From contig NZ_MNLH01000002.1 in the NCBI RefSeq assembly GCF_002896555.1, positions 186,001 to 250,000 of the forward strand: a stretch of 64,000 bases of DNA, written 5' to 3'. This DNA is from Gardnerella coleohominis. Lineage in GTDB: Bacteria; Actinomycetota; Actinomycetes; Actinomycetales; Bifidobacteriaceae. The notes beneath the pieces were generated by a model. That model did not search any database. It saw only the letters and a program-made list of their open reading frames with translations, and was not told the DNA's origin. Position numbers and translations under genes: made by a program. Below, in pieces: positions 39,083 through 46,795 of the stretch. How positions within the stretch are numbered: the first letter of the stretch is position 1; each line of letters starts with the position of its first letter.

Positions 39083-40333
39083 CTAAAAAATCTGCTTATT
39101 TTTAATAAAATCTGCAATGTTTACGTGCTTAATGCCGTTACGTTTTTGTATAAGCGAATCCATGGTCATAACATATTTTTCATAATTATCATGAATAGCT
39201 TCTAAAGCCCTATACTCGCGATCTTCTGTTTCCCGACTCAACAAAATCGTATAAGCTACTTGCACGTAAGCATAATCCATATCTGCATTGCGCAGAATGA
39301 AATCGCACTCCAACTTTCCAATACGTCCAACGCTTACAGAGTATCCAAAGCTTTTAGCATATAAGTACACAATATTTTCCAAAGTAGGACCATAGTTTAT
39401 GCGATTATCCGTATTTAGAGCGTAATAAAAACTTAAATCTGCTAAGTAATACTTCTTTTCTCCAGAAAGAGCACGCTTTGATTTCATATCGAAACGTGGG
39501 CATTCATAAATGATTTTCGCATCTGAAAGAACACGAATATACCTTGCTAAAGTAGTACGACTTATAGCTAATCCATTCTTCTTTAAAGATTCACACAAGC
39601 TATTGATACTAGTCGTAGCGCCAAAATTGTTAATAATATAGTTACGTACCGCTTCAAACGCTTGCGTATCTTTAATTTTTACTCGAGTTTTAATATCTTT
39701 ATCAAAAATTTCTTTAATAACATTACTTACATACGTTCGTTTGTCGCCCATATTATCTATGGAAACAGTACGAGGGAAACCACCTTCGAGAATATAATTA
39801 TTAAGCTCTTTACTAATGTCGGAATCTACTGGTTGATCATAGAATTTTTTGAAATCTTCATACTCGTCAAAACTTAGCGGAAACATCTCAAATTCAAGAT
39901 ATCTTCCAGTTAATTTTGTTGCTAATTCGCCACTTAACAAGTAAGAATTAGATCCCGTTATAAAAATAGAATATTCGCCTTCTTCTCGAAATCCGTTTAC
40001 TACTTCTTCAAATCCTTTAACATTTTGTATTTCATCTAGAAACACGTATTTTAAGCCGCTAGTATTAGTAAGTTTTTCTATAAGAGCGTCAAGCTGATCG
40101 GCTGTTTTTACATTTCTGTATTCGCGCTTATCAAGATTTATATAAATAATATTAGATTCTGGAACTGGATTATTTCGTTCTTTAAGCTCATCGATAATCG
40201 TGCGCATAAGACTTGATTTACCACATCTGCGAATGCCAGTAATCACTTTTATAAGATCGCTATCATCGTAAAACGCGCGAATTTTGCTAAGATACTTTTC
40301 GCGGCGATACAGTTTTTCTTGATTCACGGTCAT
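39083..40333 (-). CDS. AAA_14/DUF4143 ATPase
   Basis: 416 aa, with AAAGGAT before ATG on the minus strand. Walker A VITGIRRCGKSSLMR, Walker B YVFLDEIQNVKGF, sensor FITGSNSYLLSGEL and arginine-bearing LTGRYLEFEMFPLSF. C-terminal DUF4143 about residues 200-350 is a winged-helix plus nuclease-like fold, ending YVQVAYTILLSRETEDRE. Such proteins are widespread accessory ATPases with no settled role; some are linked to defence or toxin-antitoxin-like loci. Confidence 0.9.
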   Translation of the reverse strand: MTVNQEKLYRREKYLSKIRAFYDDSDLIKVITGIRRCGKSSLMRTIIDELKERNNPVPESNIIYINLDKREYRNVKTADQLDALIEKLTNTSGLKYVFLDEIQNVKGFEEVVNGFREEGEYSIFITGSNSYLLSGELATKLTGRYLEFEMFPLSFDEYEDFKKFYDQPVDSDISKELNNYILEGGFPRTVSIDNMGDKRTYVSNVIKEIFDKDIKTRVKIKDTQAFEAVRNYIINNFGATTSINSLCESLKKNGLAISRTTLARYIRVLSDAKIIYECPRFDMKSKRALSGEKKYYLADLSFYYALNTDNRINYGPTLENIVYLYAKSFGYSVSVGRIGKLECDFILRNADMDYAYVQVAYTILLSRETEDREYRALEAIHDNYEKYVMTMDSLIQKRNGIKHVNIADFIKNKQIF

Positions 40334-40407
40334 AGCAAAATCCTTTTACAAGAGCCAAACGCCTTTTTCGTATTGGCGTATGAGTTATATTATATCGCAA
40401 AAACCCA

Positions 40408-40454
40408 GTTATCGTGGCAGTTTTTGCTAGATTTGCATTTTCTGCCACGATAAC
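40408..40454. repeat. 47-bp inverted-repeat element, copy b
   Basis: Perfect 13-bp arms GTTATCGTGGCAG (40408-40420) and CTGCCACGATAAC (40442-40454). It lies between the divergent starts of the two ATPase genes, 74 bp from the first. Confidence 0.92.
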
Positions 40455-40494
40455 GTGTGATTGTGTTGAGTATATTGCAAAATAATATAATTTA

Positions 40495-40522
40495 GATTAT
40501 TATAATTACGATTATAATAATC
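40495..40522. promoter_or_regulatory. Perfect 12-bp palindrome upstream of the second ATPase gene
   Basis: GATTATTATAAT (40495-40506) and ATTATAATAATC (40511-40522) with a 4-bp centre. It lies 85 bp before ATG 40608 in an otherwise AT-rich stretch. Operator or cruciform; no regulator is identified. Confidence 0.6.
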
Positions 40523-40607
40523 GCGATTATATTAAATAGAGCGTATATTCGTCAGCAATAAGATGCGCTGAAAAATATGCAATTATTGGCGTAGCGACAG
40601 GTGGAAT

Positions 40608-42059
40608 ATGGTTTTTGTTGGCAGACAAGACGAGTTACAAGTACTGGAAAAACTGTATGAAAACAGCAAGCACTCGTTCCAGATGGCAATAGTTTATGGC
40701 CGAAGACGAATAGGAAAAACTTCGCTTATTTCACAATTTTGTAAAAATAAGCGCGCAATACTTTTTACTTCTCGCGAACAAACTAATATCGAGAATTTGC
40801 GTGATTTCTCGCGAACTGTGTACGATTTCTTCAATCTACCGTCAACTACAGGATCGTTTAATAATTGGAACGACGCTCTCGATTTTATTGCACGACAATC
40901 TAGTAGCGCAAATCAAAGCGCTTCTCAATCCCCACTTATTCTAGTTTTTGACGAATTTCCTTACGCAGCTCAAGCAGATAAATCCCTAGCGTCAACATTC
41001 CAAGTTGCAATAGATCATAAATTTAAGAACGCGAACATGACTCTTATTTTGTGCGGCAGCAACGAAGGATTCATGGAAAGTGAAGTTCTTGGTAAAAAGA
41101 GTCCGCTTTACGGAAGACGTACCGCACAGATTCGTTTGCAACCATTTGATCTTTTTGAAGCATCTGAACTTATGCCAAATAATGCTACTTGGGAAGATAA
41201 AATCAACTATTTTGCATCCCTTGGAGGAACACCATACTATATTGAACAGTTAGATAATAAGTCTTCGTTTGCGGAAAATCTTGAGCAGTTATGCTTTAAT
41301 ATTTCGGGAATTTTGTACGCTGAACCAGACATGCTTATGCGACAAGAATTGCGCGATCCGTCAACATACAATAGTGTGCTCAATGCTCTTGCAACTGGAT
41401 GCAATACTCCAACTTTAATATCGGATCGTATTGGATTGCCGGCTACATCAGTGAACGTGTATTTGAAAACATTAGAAGGCCTCGGATTAATTGAAAGAAA
41501 TATTCCATTCGGCATGAATCCACTTCATTGCAAAAAAGGATTATGGCAGATTTGTGACCCATTTTTTGCGTATTGGTATAGGTTTGTAGCGCCTAATAAA
41601 GGATTGATTGAACGCGGACTTTCACACGCTGCCGCAAGTAGTGTTCTTGGTGGCGAACATGAAGTATTTAGTACTTTTGTAGGTCAACAGTTTGAGAAAA
41701 TGTGCGAACAGTGGATTGTGCGCCAATGCAAAATTGGCAGAATGGACTTTTTGCCAACTAAGTTAGGTAAATGGTGGGGTGCTGATTCTATTGCGCGCGA
41801 ACAAACTGATATCGATATTGTTGCAGAAGACGATATTAACAAGCAGCTTCTTATTGCAGAATGTAAGTGGCGTAATAATCTTAACGAAGCTGAAGCAGTG
41901 AGCAAGTTGTTGCAGCGAGCAACTTTAGTTGAGAATGCAAAAAATCGCGATTATAAGAAAATATTTATGTTGTTTACAAAGTATCCAACTTCTTATAATC
42001 CTCGTCATGCTAAAACAAGCATCAACTTTGTTGACGCGCAAACAATGTTTTTTAATTGA
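40608..42059 (+). CDS. Archaeal-type ATPase with DUF234-like C-terminus
   Basis: 483 aa, with AGGTGG before ATG. N-terminal FVGRQDELQVLEKLYE and Walker A VYGRRRIGKTSLISQF, Walker B LILVFDEFPYAAQ, sensor LILCGSNEGFM, then LYGRRTAQIRLQPFD. A winged helix (about 260-305) and a restriction-nuclease-like C-terminal part (TDIDIVAEDDINKQLLIAECKWR) follow. The D...E-C-K pattern looks like a PD-(D/E)xK nuclease core. Its role is unknown; the type is common in accessory regions. Confidence 0.88.
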   Translation: MVFVGRQDELQVLEKLYENSKHSFQMAIVYGRRRIGKTSLISQFCKNKRAILFTSREQTNIENLRDFSRTVYDFFNLPSTTGSFNNWNDALDFIARQSSSANQSASQSPLILVFDEFPYAAQADKSLASTFQVAIDHKFKNANMTLILCGSNEGFMESEVLGKKSPLYGRRTAQIRLQPFDLFEASELMPNNATWEDKINYFASLGGTPYYIEQLDNKSSFAENLEQLCFNISGILYAEPDMLMRQELRDPSTYNSVLNALATGCNTPTLISDRIGLPATSVNVYLKTLEGLGLIERNIPFGMNPLHCKKGLWQICDPFFAYWYRFVAPNKGLIERGLSHAAASSVLGGEHEVFSTFVGQQFEKMCEQWIVRQCKIGRMDFLPTKLGKWWGADSIAREQTDIDIVAEDDINKQLLIAECKWRNNLNEAEAVSKLLQRATLVENAKNRDYKKIFMLFTKYPTSYNPRHAKTSINFVDAQTMFFN

Positions 42060-42106
42060 TTACGAGACAATAGTTGCGAGACTATATTGCGTAGCAATAA
42101 TCACAA

Positions 42107-42133
42107 GTTATCGTGGCAGAAATTGCAAAATTG
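42107..42133. repeat. 47-bp inverted-repeat element, copy c (left half only)
   Basis: GTTATCGTGGCAG followed by AAATTGCAAAATTG matches the left half of copy f. The right arm is gone; directly after it lies the 14-bp palindrome of the toxin-antitoxin unit. It begins 48 bp after the second ATPase gene. Confidence 0.85.
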
Positions 42134-42147
42134 TATCCTGCAGGATA
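42134..42147. promoter_or_regulatory. Perfect palindrome, likely toxin-antitoxin operator
   Basis: TATCCTGCAGGATA is a perfect 14-bp palindrome 10 bp before the ATG of the toxin remnant. HigA-type antitoxins repress their own promoter through such sites. Confidence 0.55.
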
Positions 42148-42157
42148 AAATATTTTT

Positions 42158-42208
42158 ATGGAGATACTTAAAACAGATGAGTATCGCAATTGGATGAAAA
42201 AATGGTAA
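42158..42208 (+). pseudogene. HigB/RelE-like toxin N-terminal remnant (16 codons)
   Basis: The frame MEILKTDEYRNWMKKW then stop matches the start of addiction-module killer proteins (pattern TDEFxxWLxxL). Normal length is about 100 residues. The stop overlaps the start of the antitoxin gene, which keeps the usual toxin-antitoxin order. The toxin body has been deleted. Confidence 0.6.
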
Positions 42209-42489
42209 ATATAAGTAAATGGGATGCGAGTGAGTATCTTGAGGACAATGATGATGTTATTGCGTATCTCAATGCCGCAGCAGAACTTAACGATCCTCGC
42301 TTGTTGCAAGCTGCCATAGGTGATATTGCAAAAGCTCGAGGAATGAAAGAGATTGCTCAAAAAGCTGAGGTCGGAAGGGAAAGCCTTTACAAAAGCCTAA
42401 GACGAGACGGCAATCCTAGTTTTCAGACTATTGCGAAGGTTGTTCAAGCGTTAGGCGGACGCATTGCAATAGAACCTGCAAATGCGTGA
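42202..42489 (+). CDS. Addiction-module antidote protein, HigA-like
   Basis: 95 aa from ATG 42202. SKWDASEYLEDNDDVIAYLNAA followed by an HTH (MKEIAQKAEVGRESLYKSL, then GNPSFQTIAKVVQALGG) is the pattern of HigA-type antidotes paired with HigB-like toxins. The partner toxin is reduced to 16 codons, so this is an orphan antitoxin that may still bind the upstream palindrome. Confidence 0.88.
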   Translation: MVNISKWDASEYLEDNDDVIAYLNAAAELNDPRLLQAAIGDIAKARGMKEIAQKAEVGRESLYKSLRRDGNPSFQTIAKVVQALGGRIAIEPANA

Positions 42490-42497
42490 TATACCCA

Positions 42498-42544
42498 TTT
42501 ATCGTGGCAAAAATTGCAAAAATCGCAAAAACTGCCACGATAAC
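42498..42544. repeat. 47-bp inverted-repeat element, copy d
   Basis: Arms TTATCGTGGCA and TGCCACGATAAC with an A-rich centre (AAAATTGC, AAAATCGC). Starts 9 bp after the antitoxin stop. Confidence 0.9.
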
Positions 42545-42636
42545 TCGGTTAAAAATATGGCGTTACAATTCTTTGTTGCTTTTACACTACAAAAAAGATG
42601 AAATGTTAGTATGAAAGCAACAGAAGTGAGGCTATT

Positions 42637-43227
42637 GTGTCAAACAAAGAGATACTCCTTAACTATTTAGATAATAATCATGGAATAATTACATACAAGG
42701 ATTGTAAAACATTAGATATTCCAACTATATATTTAACTCGTTTGAAAAACGAAGGTGTTCTTAATCGAATTGAAAGGGGGATTTTCCTCTCTTCCAATGG
42801 TGATTATGACGAATATTACTTCTTTCAATATCGTTATCCACAGGCCGTATTCTCTTATGTTTCAGCTCTTTATCTTCAAGGTTTTACAGATGAAATTCCA
42901 CAACATCTTGAAGTAAGCGTTCCTAGAGGATATCGTTTTAATAATCCACCCTCAAATTTAGCTATTCATTGGGTTTCAAGATTGTATAGCAAGTTAGGCG
43001 TCACTACAACGGCTACCCCAATGGGGAATGAAGTACGTGTCTATGATTTTGAACGTATTATTTGTAATTTTATAATAAACAGAAACAGTATTGATTCTGA
43101 ACTTTTTGTTAAAACTCTTCAAGCTTATAGTAAGTATAACGGGAAAGATCTTATAAAACTTCATGAGTATGCAACAAAAATGAATATATCCAATAAAGTT
43201 AAGCAAACACTGGAAGTGCTATTGTGA
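42637..43227 (+). CDS. AbiEi-type antitoxin/transcriptional regulator
   Basis: 196 aa, GTG start. N-terminal winged HTH (ILLNYLDNNHGIITYKDCKT, then YLTRLKNEGVLNRIERGIFL) and an AbiEi domain (FSYVSALYLQGFTDEIP, EVSVPRGYR, VRVYDFERIICNFI). It is the antitoxin of AbiE-type abortive-infection systems, where the partner AbiEii is a nucleotidyltransferase toxin. Here only a short tail of a partner remains downstream. Confidence 0.88.
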   Translation: MSNKEILLNYLDNNHGIITYKDCKTLDIPTIYLTRLKNEGVLNRIERGIFLSSNGDYDEYYFFQYRYPQAVFSYVSALYLQGFTDEIPQHLEVSVPRGYRFNNPPSNLAIHWVSRLYSKLGVTTTATPMGNEVRVYDFERIICNFIINRNSIDSELFVKTLQAYSKYNGKDLIKLHEYATKMNISNKVKQTLEVLL

Positions 43228-43356
43228 ATAAGATAAAATTAACAGTGGCAAAATTATTCGAAAAAATATAGTTATACAAAAGAAATAACATTTTCAAGCG
43301 TACTTGATGAAATTATAAACTTATTAAACGTTCTTAACGCTAAGCAAGATGACTAA
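43224..43356 (+). pseudogene. Remnant of an AbiEii-like toxin gene
   Basis: A GTG at 43224 overlaps the abiEi stop, as in intact pairs. The frame reads MNKIKLTVAKLFEKI then stops at 43271. Removing one A from the A6 run at 43261-43266 lets it run on as YSYTKEITFSSVLDEIINLL to 43356. This resembles the C-terminus of AbiEii-type proteins. At about 43 codons against roughly 250-300 it is a heavily deleted relic. Confidence 0.5.
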
Positions 43357-43391
43357 ATTTTGTACCCATTGGCGACGAAGCGACAATTCTG

Positions 43392-43409
43392 GCGACATAA
43401 AAATGTCGC
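43392..43409. terminator. Short hairpin after the abiE remnant
   Basis: GCGACAT and ATGTCGC pair over 7 bp around AAAA. It is followed by TTTACG, so terminator strength is doubtful. Confidence 0.4.
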
Positions 43410-43520
43410 TTTACGTCATATCTCTCATGCTCATTCTTGACAAACTCATACAACAACTTTAATATTTTTAATAAAAGTTTAATTTAATTAAAGTTTTATA
43501 GGTTGACGAAAGGGGGTGAT

Positions 43521-43814
43521 ATGGATCATATTCCAAAATGGATGGCTAATCTCACAGACGAAGATATGTCGTTTATAAAGAACTTTGTATTATCGTCTGG
43601 ATCGTTAAAAGAAATGTCGCAAATGTATCAAGTCTCTTATCCAACGATGAGAATCAGGCTTAACAAGCTCATTGAAAAACTGCGCATAAGCGATAATGAA
43701 CCAGAAGACCCGTTCGTTCTTTTAGTAAAGAGTCTTGCTATTGACGATAAATACGATGTTGACACAGCTCGAACACTCATAAACGAATATAGAAAAAGAA
43801 AGGATGAATCATGA
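43521..43814 (+). CDS. DUF2089 family protein
   Basis: 97 aa from ATG 43521, with AAGGGGGT 6 bp upstream. PKWMANLTDEDMSFIKNFVLSSGSLKEMSQ followed by YPTMRIRLNKLIEKL is the DUF2089 helical segment, a sigma-factor or HTH-like fold; the zinc-ribbon part seen in some members is absent. It probably binds DNA. The next gene overlaps by 4 bp, so the pair is coupled. Confidence 0.8.
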   Translation: MDHIPKWMANLTDEDMSFIKNFVLSSGSLKEMSQMYQVSYPTMRIRLNKLIEKLRISDNEPEDPFVLLVKSLAIDDKYDVDTARTLINEYRKRKDES

Positions 43815-43984
43815 GCTATGCATTATTTGGTCCAATAATTGACATTCTTATTGCACTTGTTATATGTGCTTTAGTGTTCTTTATTGCAAGAAGTCTTATT
43901 CGATATGCGCATTCTCTTAAGAAAGACGATAAGTCATCTAAGCAGTCTGCAGAAGATAAAAGAATTGCGTTACAGGACTTATAA
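43811..43984 (+). CDS. Small single-span membrane protein
   Basis: 57 aa. ATG overlaps the DUF2089 stop in an ATGA junction. One membrane helix (IIDILIALVICALVFFIARS) is followed by a charged tail (KKDDKSSKQSAEDKR). Coupling suggests it anchors or senses for the DUF2089 regulator, but no family is recognised. Confidence 0.65.
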   Translation: MSYALFGPIIDILIALVICALVFFIARSLIRYAHSLKKDDKSSKQSAEDKRIALQDL

Positions 43985-43999
43985 AACACAAAATACCAA

Positions 44000-44046
44000 G
44001 TTATCGTGGCAAAAATTGCAAAATTAGCAAAAACTGCCACGATAAC
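44000..44046. repeat. 47-bp inverted-repeat element, copy e
   Basis: Arms GTTATCGTGGCA (44000-44011) and TGCCACGATAAC (44035-44046). Its sequence is nearly the reverse complement of copy a. Starts 16 bp after the small membrane protein gene. It is followed by 55 bp also found after copy f. Confidence 0.92.
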
Positions 44047-44062
44047 TTCATAAGCACGCCTC

Positions 44063-44101
44063 TATTTAAAAATAGTTCCAAAACGGAAATATTCTTAAAT
44101 A
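44063..44101. promoter_or_regulatory. 39-bp inverted repeat, copy 1
   Basis: 17-bp arms TATTTAAAAATAGTTCC and GGAAATATTCTTAAATA around AAAAC, two mismatches. A second copy lies at 46859-46897. Together they bracket the two-component gene block. Confidence 0.7.
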
Positions 44102-44173
44102 TTGATTGCTGAGAACATACAAACTGCTAATAGTAAAAGTTTTTAAAAAGTTTTCTAAAAGCACTATCGTTAA

Positions 44174-44191
44174 AAATAGGTACACCTATTT
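44174..44191. promoter_or_regulatory. Palindrome upstream of the two-component gene block
   Basis: AAATAGGT-AC-ACCTATTT is a perfect 8+8 palindrome, immediately before TGTATAGAT, a possible -10. It lies about 70 bp before the first gene. A NarL-type regulator site is a fair guess. Confidence 0.5.
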
Positions 44192-44260
44192 GTATAGATA
44201 AAATCTGCACGTTAGTATGTTGGTAATTTACAAAACGAGAATCACGAGGAGGTGCTTATT

Positions 44261-44722
44261 ATGACTAATCCTTTGCGCGGTATACGAGAAGAAGATATCG
44301 TCAAGTACTTTAAAGAGCACAATCTTTCAGTTGATAAAACGTATGTATTTACCATGAAATACGACCCTTGGTGGAAAGATTTAATCAAACTATTTTTGTT
44401 ACCTAAATTATTCTATGTAGCACAAAGCGTTGATGCGCGTATTGTTGCTGCCACTGATAATGAGTTTATTGTTGTTAATCCGAATGTCATTTTAGGCTCG
44501 GGTAATCTAGCTAAATTAGACGATAAGCATCTTCGTCGTATTGCGTGGAATCAACTCACTAATTTTGAAGTTATAAATAAGCCAACAACTCAAATAATTC
44601 GCTTTACTGTCAATAGTAAAACCGAAGAATGGAGTGTGCCAACGGAAAGTGCTAGCGTATGGCACTTTAATGTGTACAATCTTGATAATTTGAGAAAAAC
44701 AGTACAATCGCACATCTCTTGA
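44261..44722 (+). CDS. Small protein of the two-component block, possible PH/GRAM-like fold
   Basis: 153 aa from ATG 44261, with AGGAGGTG 6 bp upstream. The middle (RIVAATDNEFIVVNPNVI, then HLRRIAWNQLTNFEVI) has the alternating strands of bacterial PH/GRAM-like domains. No membrane helix is obvious. I do not recognise the family; it lies 34 bp before a response regulator and may take part in the same signal path. Confidence 0.55.
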   Translation: MTNPLRGIREEDIVKYFKEHNLSVDKTYVFTMKYDPWWKDLIKLFLLPKLFYVAQSVDARIVAATDNEFIVVNPNVILGSGNLAKLDDKHLRRIAWNQLTNFEVINKPTTQIIRFTVNSKTEEWSVPTESASVWHFNVYNLDNLRKTVQSHIS

Positions 44723-44756
44723 TAATCGGATTCTAAAACAAGATACCATATATTGT

Positions 44757-45410
44757 ATGAACACCACTTACGCAATTGTTGATAATGACACGCTTGTATT
44801 GCGATATATGCAACTTCTTCTAAAAAGTCGTTTGCCTGAAAACTTTGTTTGTGCATGGATGTGTTCTTCTGCAAAACAAGCTATTCATCGTTGCGTTACA
44901 GAAAATACTCCTGACGTACTTTTAGTAGATATGTCAATGAGAGAAATGAGTGGCGTTGATGTAATTAAAGCAATTCGCGAGCGCAATGGCGATATTGTTT
45001 TAATTGGCATTACTTCCTACATGTTAGATGAATACGTATTGCAAGTTGCTAAGTCGGGTGGTCAAGCGTTAATACATAAAGACAATTTATCAGACGTAGT
45101 TGCAGCTATCCAATCGCGCGCAACAAGCTACGGGTGTCCAGAATTGCCACAATATATTGACTATTTTCACACTCCGCAAGAATCATTTAATATGATTTCT
45201 CAACTTCCGAAGACTTCAGTTTTGTCTCCTCAAGAATCGGAAATTATGCGCTTGTGCAAACAGGGGTATTCTACGAAAGAGATTGCAGATCAGCTTAATG
45301 TGAAAGTTTCAACAGTAAACACGCATTTACGGCGTATTTACGGAAAACTTCAAGTCCGAAGTCGTATGCAGGCGCTTGCCGCGCTCGCAAAGTATTCGCA
45401 TGACATATAA
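44757..45410 (+). CDS. NarL/LuxR-type response regulator
   Basis: 217 aa. Receiver with TYAIVDNDTLVL, phospho-acceptor Asp near residue 58 (VLLVDMSMREMSG), GITSY and KSGGQALIHKD. C-terminal LuxR HTH (LSPQESEIMRLCKQGYSTKE, then VSTVNTHLRRIYGKL). No ribosome site is clear before ATG. It is paired with the histidine kinase 34 bp downstream. Confidence 0.95.
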   Translation: MNTTYAIVDNDTLVLRYMQLLLKSRLPENFVCAWMCSSAKQAIHRCVTENTPDVLLVDMSMREMSGVDVIKAIRERNGDIVLIGITSYMLDEYVLQVAKSGGQALIHKDNLSDVVAAIQSRATSYGCPELPQYIDYFHTPQESFNMISQLPKTSVLSPQESEIMRLCKQGYSTKEIADQLNVKVSTVNTHLRRIYGKLQVRSRMQALAALAKYSHDI

Positions 45411-45444
45411 CGTGTAAGAAATTAACGTGTAAAAGTAGGTAGTT

Positions 45445-46617
45445 ATGAAATTATTAACGCGTATGATCAATTTTTTGCCGCATGATGCCTGGCGGAAAAT
45501 TGGAATTGGTGTGATCATAAGTTGTACTTTGATTCTTGAGATTTGTTCCTATAATAATCTTCATTACTACTCTAATTGGCATGCCATTACGGTTGAAATA
45601 GTATGGATTGTAATCTGCTTATGCATTGCAATATGGCCACGTAAAGCATCTTTTATTGTACTTATTTGGATGCCGTTGGTAATTATTGCGCCCAATATCA
45701 ACTATTCATCTATGATGCTTACCATATTGATTTGTTTGGCAATTGCTGTAATTACTCAACCTTGGTACACAGTGCTTTCTTCTTGCGGAGTTTCTTCATG
45801 GTTCTTTATTATATGCGATTTTCAAAACGCTTATGTGTTAGCGTGGTGGCTTCTTATCACTCTTATTTCTAGCGCAATCGTAAAATACTATATTTCTACT
45901 ATTCACCAACAGCAGGAACAGTTATTTGCACAGCGTTACAACGTTTTTCAAAAATATGCCACTATTGCCGCAATTCGCATGCACGATGAAGTAACTAATG
46001 AGCTTTCCAACATTATGATGATGGCTCAACAATCTATTGAACCTCAAACAACTCATGAGCAAGAACACGAAAATTCGCGAGAGATTCTTCAACGTGCTAC
46101 TACAACTCTTCATAGAGCACGTAATATCATTTCTCTTCTTGACAATGCTACAACTATAAGCACTGGCGATGTTATGCAATCGACTACATGTTATAAAGAT
46201 TTTTGTACAGGCTTACGCGTTTTATTTGACTGTGAACAAAAGTCGTTTGAAAAGCTTGGCTATATTGGTTCCATTGACTTTAGTAGTGATTTAGCTGCTG
46301 AAGATTCTCGGTCAATCCATTTGCCTTTTGAAGAATGTGCTCAAATTGAGTATATTTGCCGAGAACTGCTTGCGAACGTAAAAAAGCATGCTGCAAAGCC
46401 TAAAGAATACGCTATGAATGTAATGCTTAATGACCATGAATGTCATATTACGTGTATAAATAGTGCACAACGAGGTATTCTTGCTAACTTGCAATTAGGA
46501 TATGGACTGCGTTTTCATAAGATACTTGCGGAACGCGTTGGCGGAACTTTTAAAGTTATTGAAGATGGCGATTCGTGGATTATTAATGTACACGTTCCAC
46601 TTCATGTAGAGAAATAG
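45445..46617 (+). CDS. Sensor histidine kinase, HisKA_3-like
   Basis: 390 aa. About five or six membrane helices in the first 150 residues, then a cytoplasmic dimerisation part with IRMHDEVTNELSNIM, where His near residue 178 is the likely phosphosite. An ATPase domain with N-box CRELLANVKKHA and a poorly conserved G-region (LGYGLRFHKILAERVGG) follows. It partners the upstream response regulator. A decayed paralogue lies at 38511. Confidence 0.88.
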   Translation: MKLLTRMINFLPHDAWRKIGIGVIISCTLILEICSYNNLHYYSNWHAITVEIVWIVICLCIAIWPRKASFIVLIWMPLVIIAPNINYSSMMLTILICLAIAVITQPWYTVLSSCGVSSWFFIICDFQNAYVLAWWLLITLISSAIVKYYISTIHQQQEQLFAQRYNVFQKYATIAAIRMHDEVTNELSNIMMMAQQSIEPQTTHEQEHENSREILQRATTTLHRARNIISLLDNATTISTGDVMQSTTCYKDFCTGLRVLFDCEQKSFEKLGYIGSIDFSSDLAAEDSRSIHLPFEECAQIEYICRELLANVKKHAAKPKEYAMNVMLNDHECHITCINSAQRGILANLQLGYGLRFHKILAERVGGTFKVIEDGDSWIINVHVPLHVEK

Positions 46618-46657
46618 TCATTGTGCAAGAATAAATTATTGTGCTTTCTTGCGCTTT

Positions 46658-46719
46658 AATCGAGTATTTGGACGCTTTTTAATCGAGTATTTGGACATAT
46701 TTCAATCGAGTATTTGGAC
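46658..46719. repeat. Three direct repeats with 23-bp period
   Basis: AATCGAGTATTTGGAC occurs exactly at 46658, 46681 and 46704, each followed by a variable 7-bp spacer. The regular two-turn spacing is iteron-like. Confidence 0.9.
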
Positions 46720-46795
46720 GAACCTTTGCGCGGCAGATGCAAATAAGCGGTTAATCTGTGATGCAGAATGCTGTTTCGTTGCTATTTTATATCGA

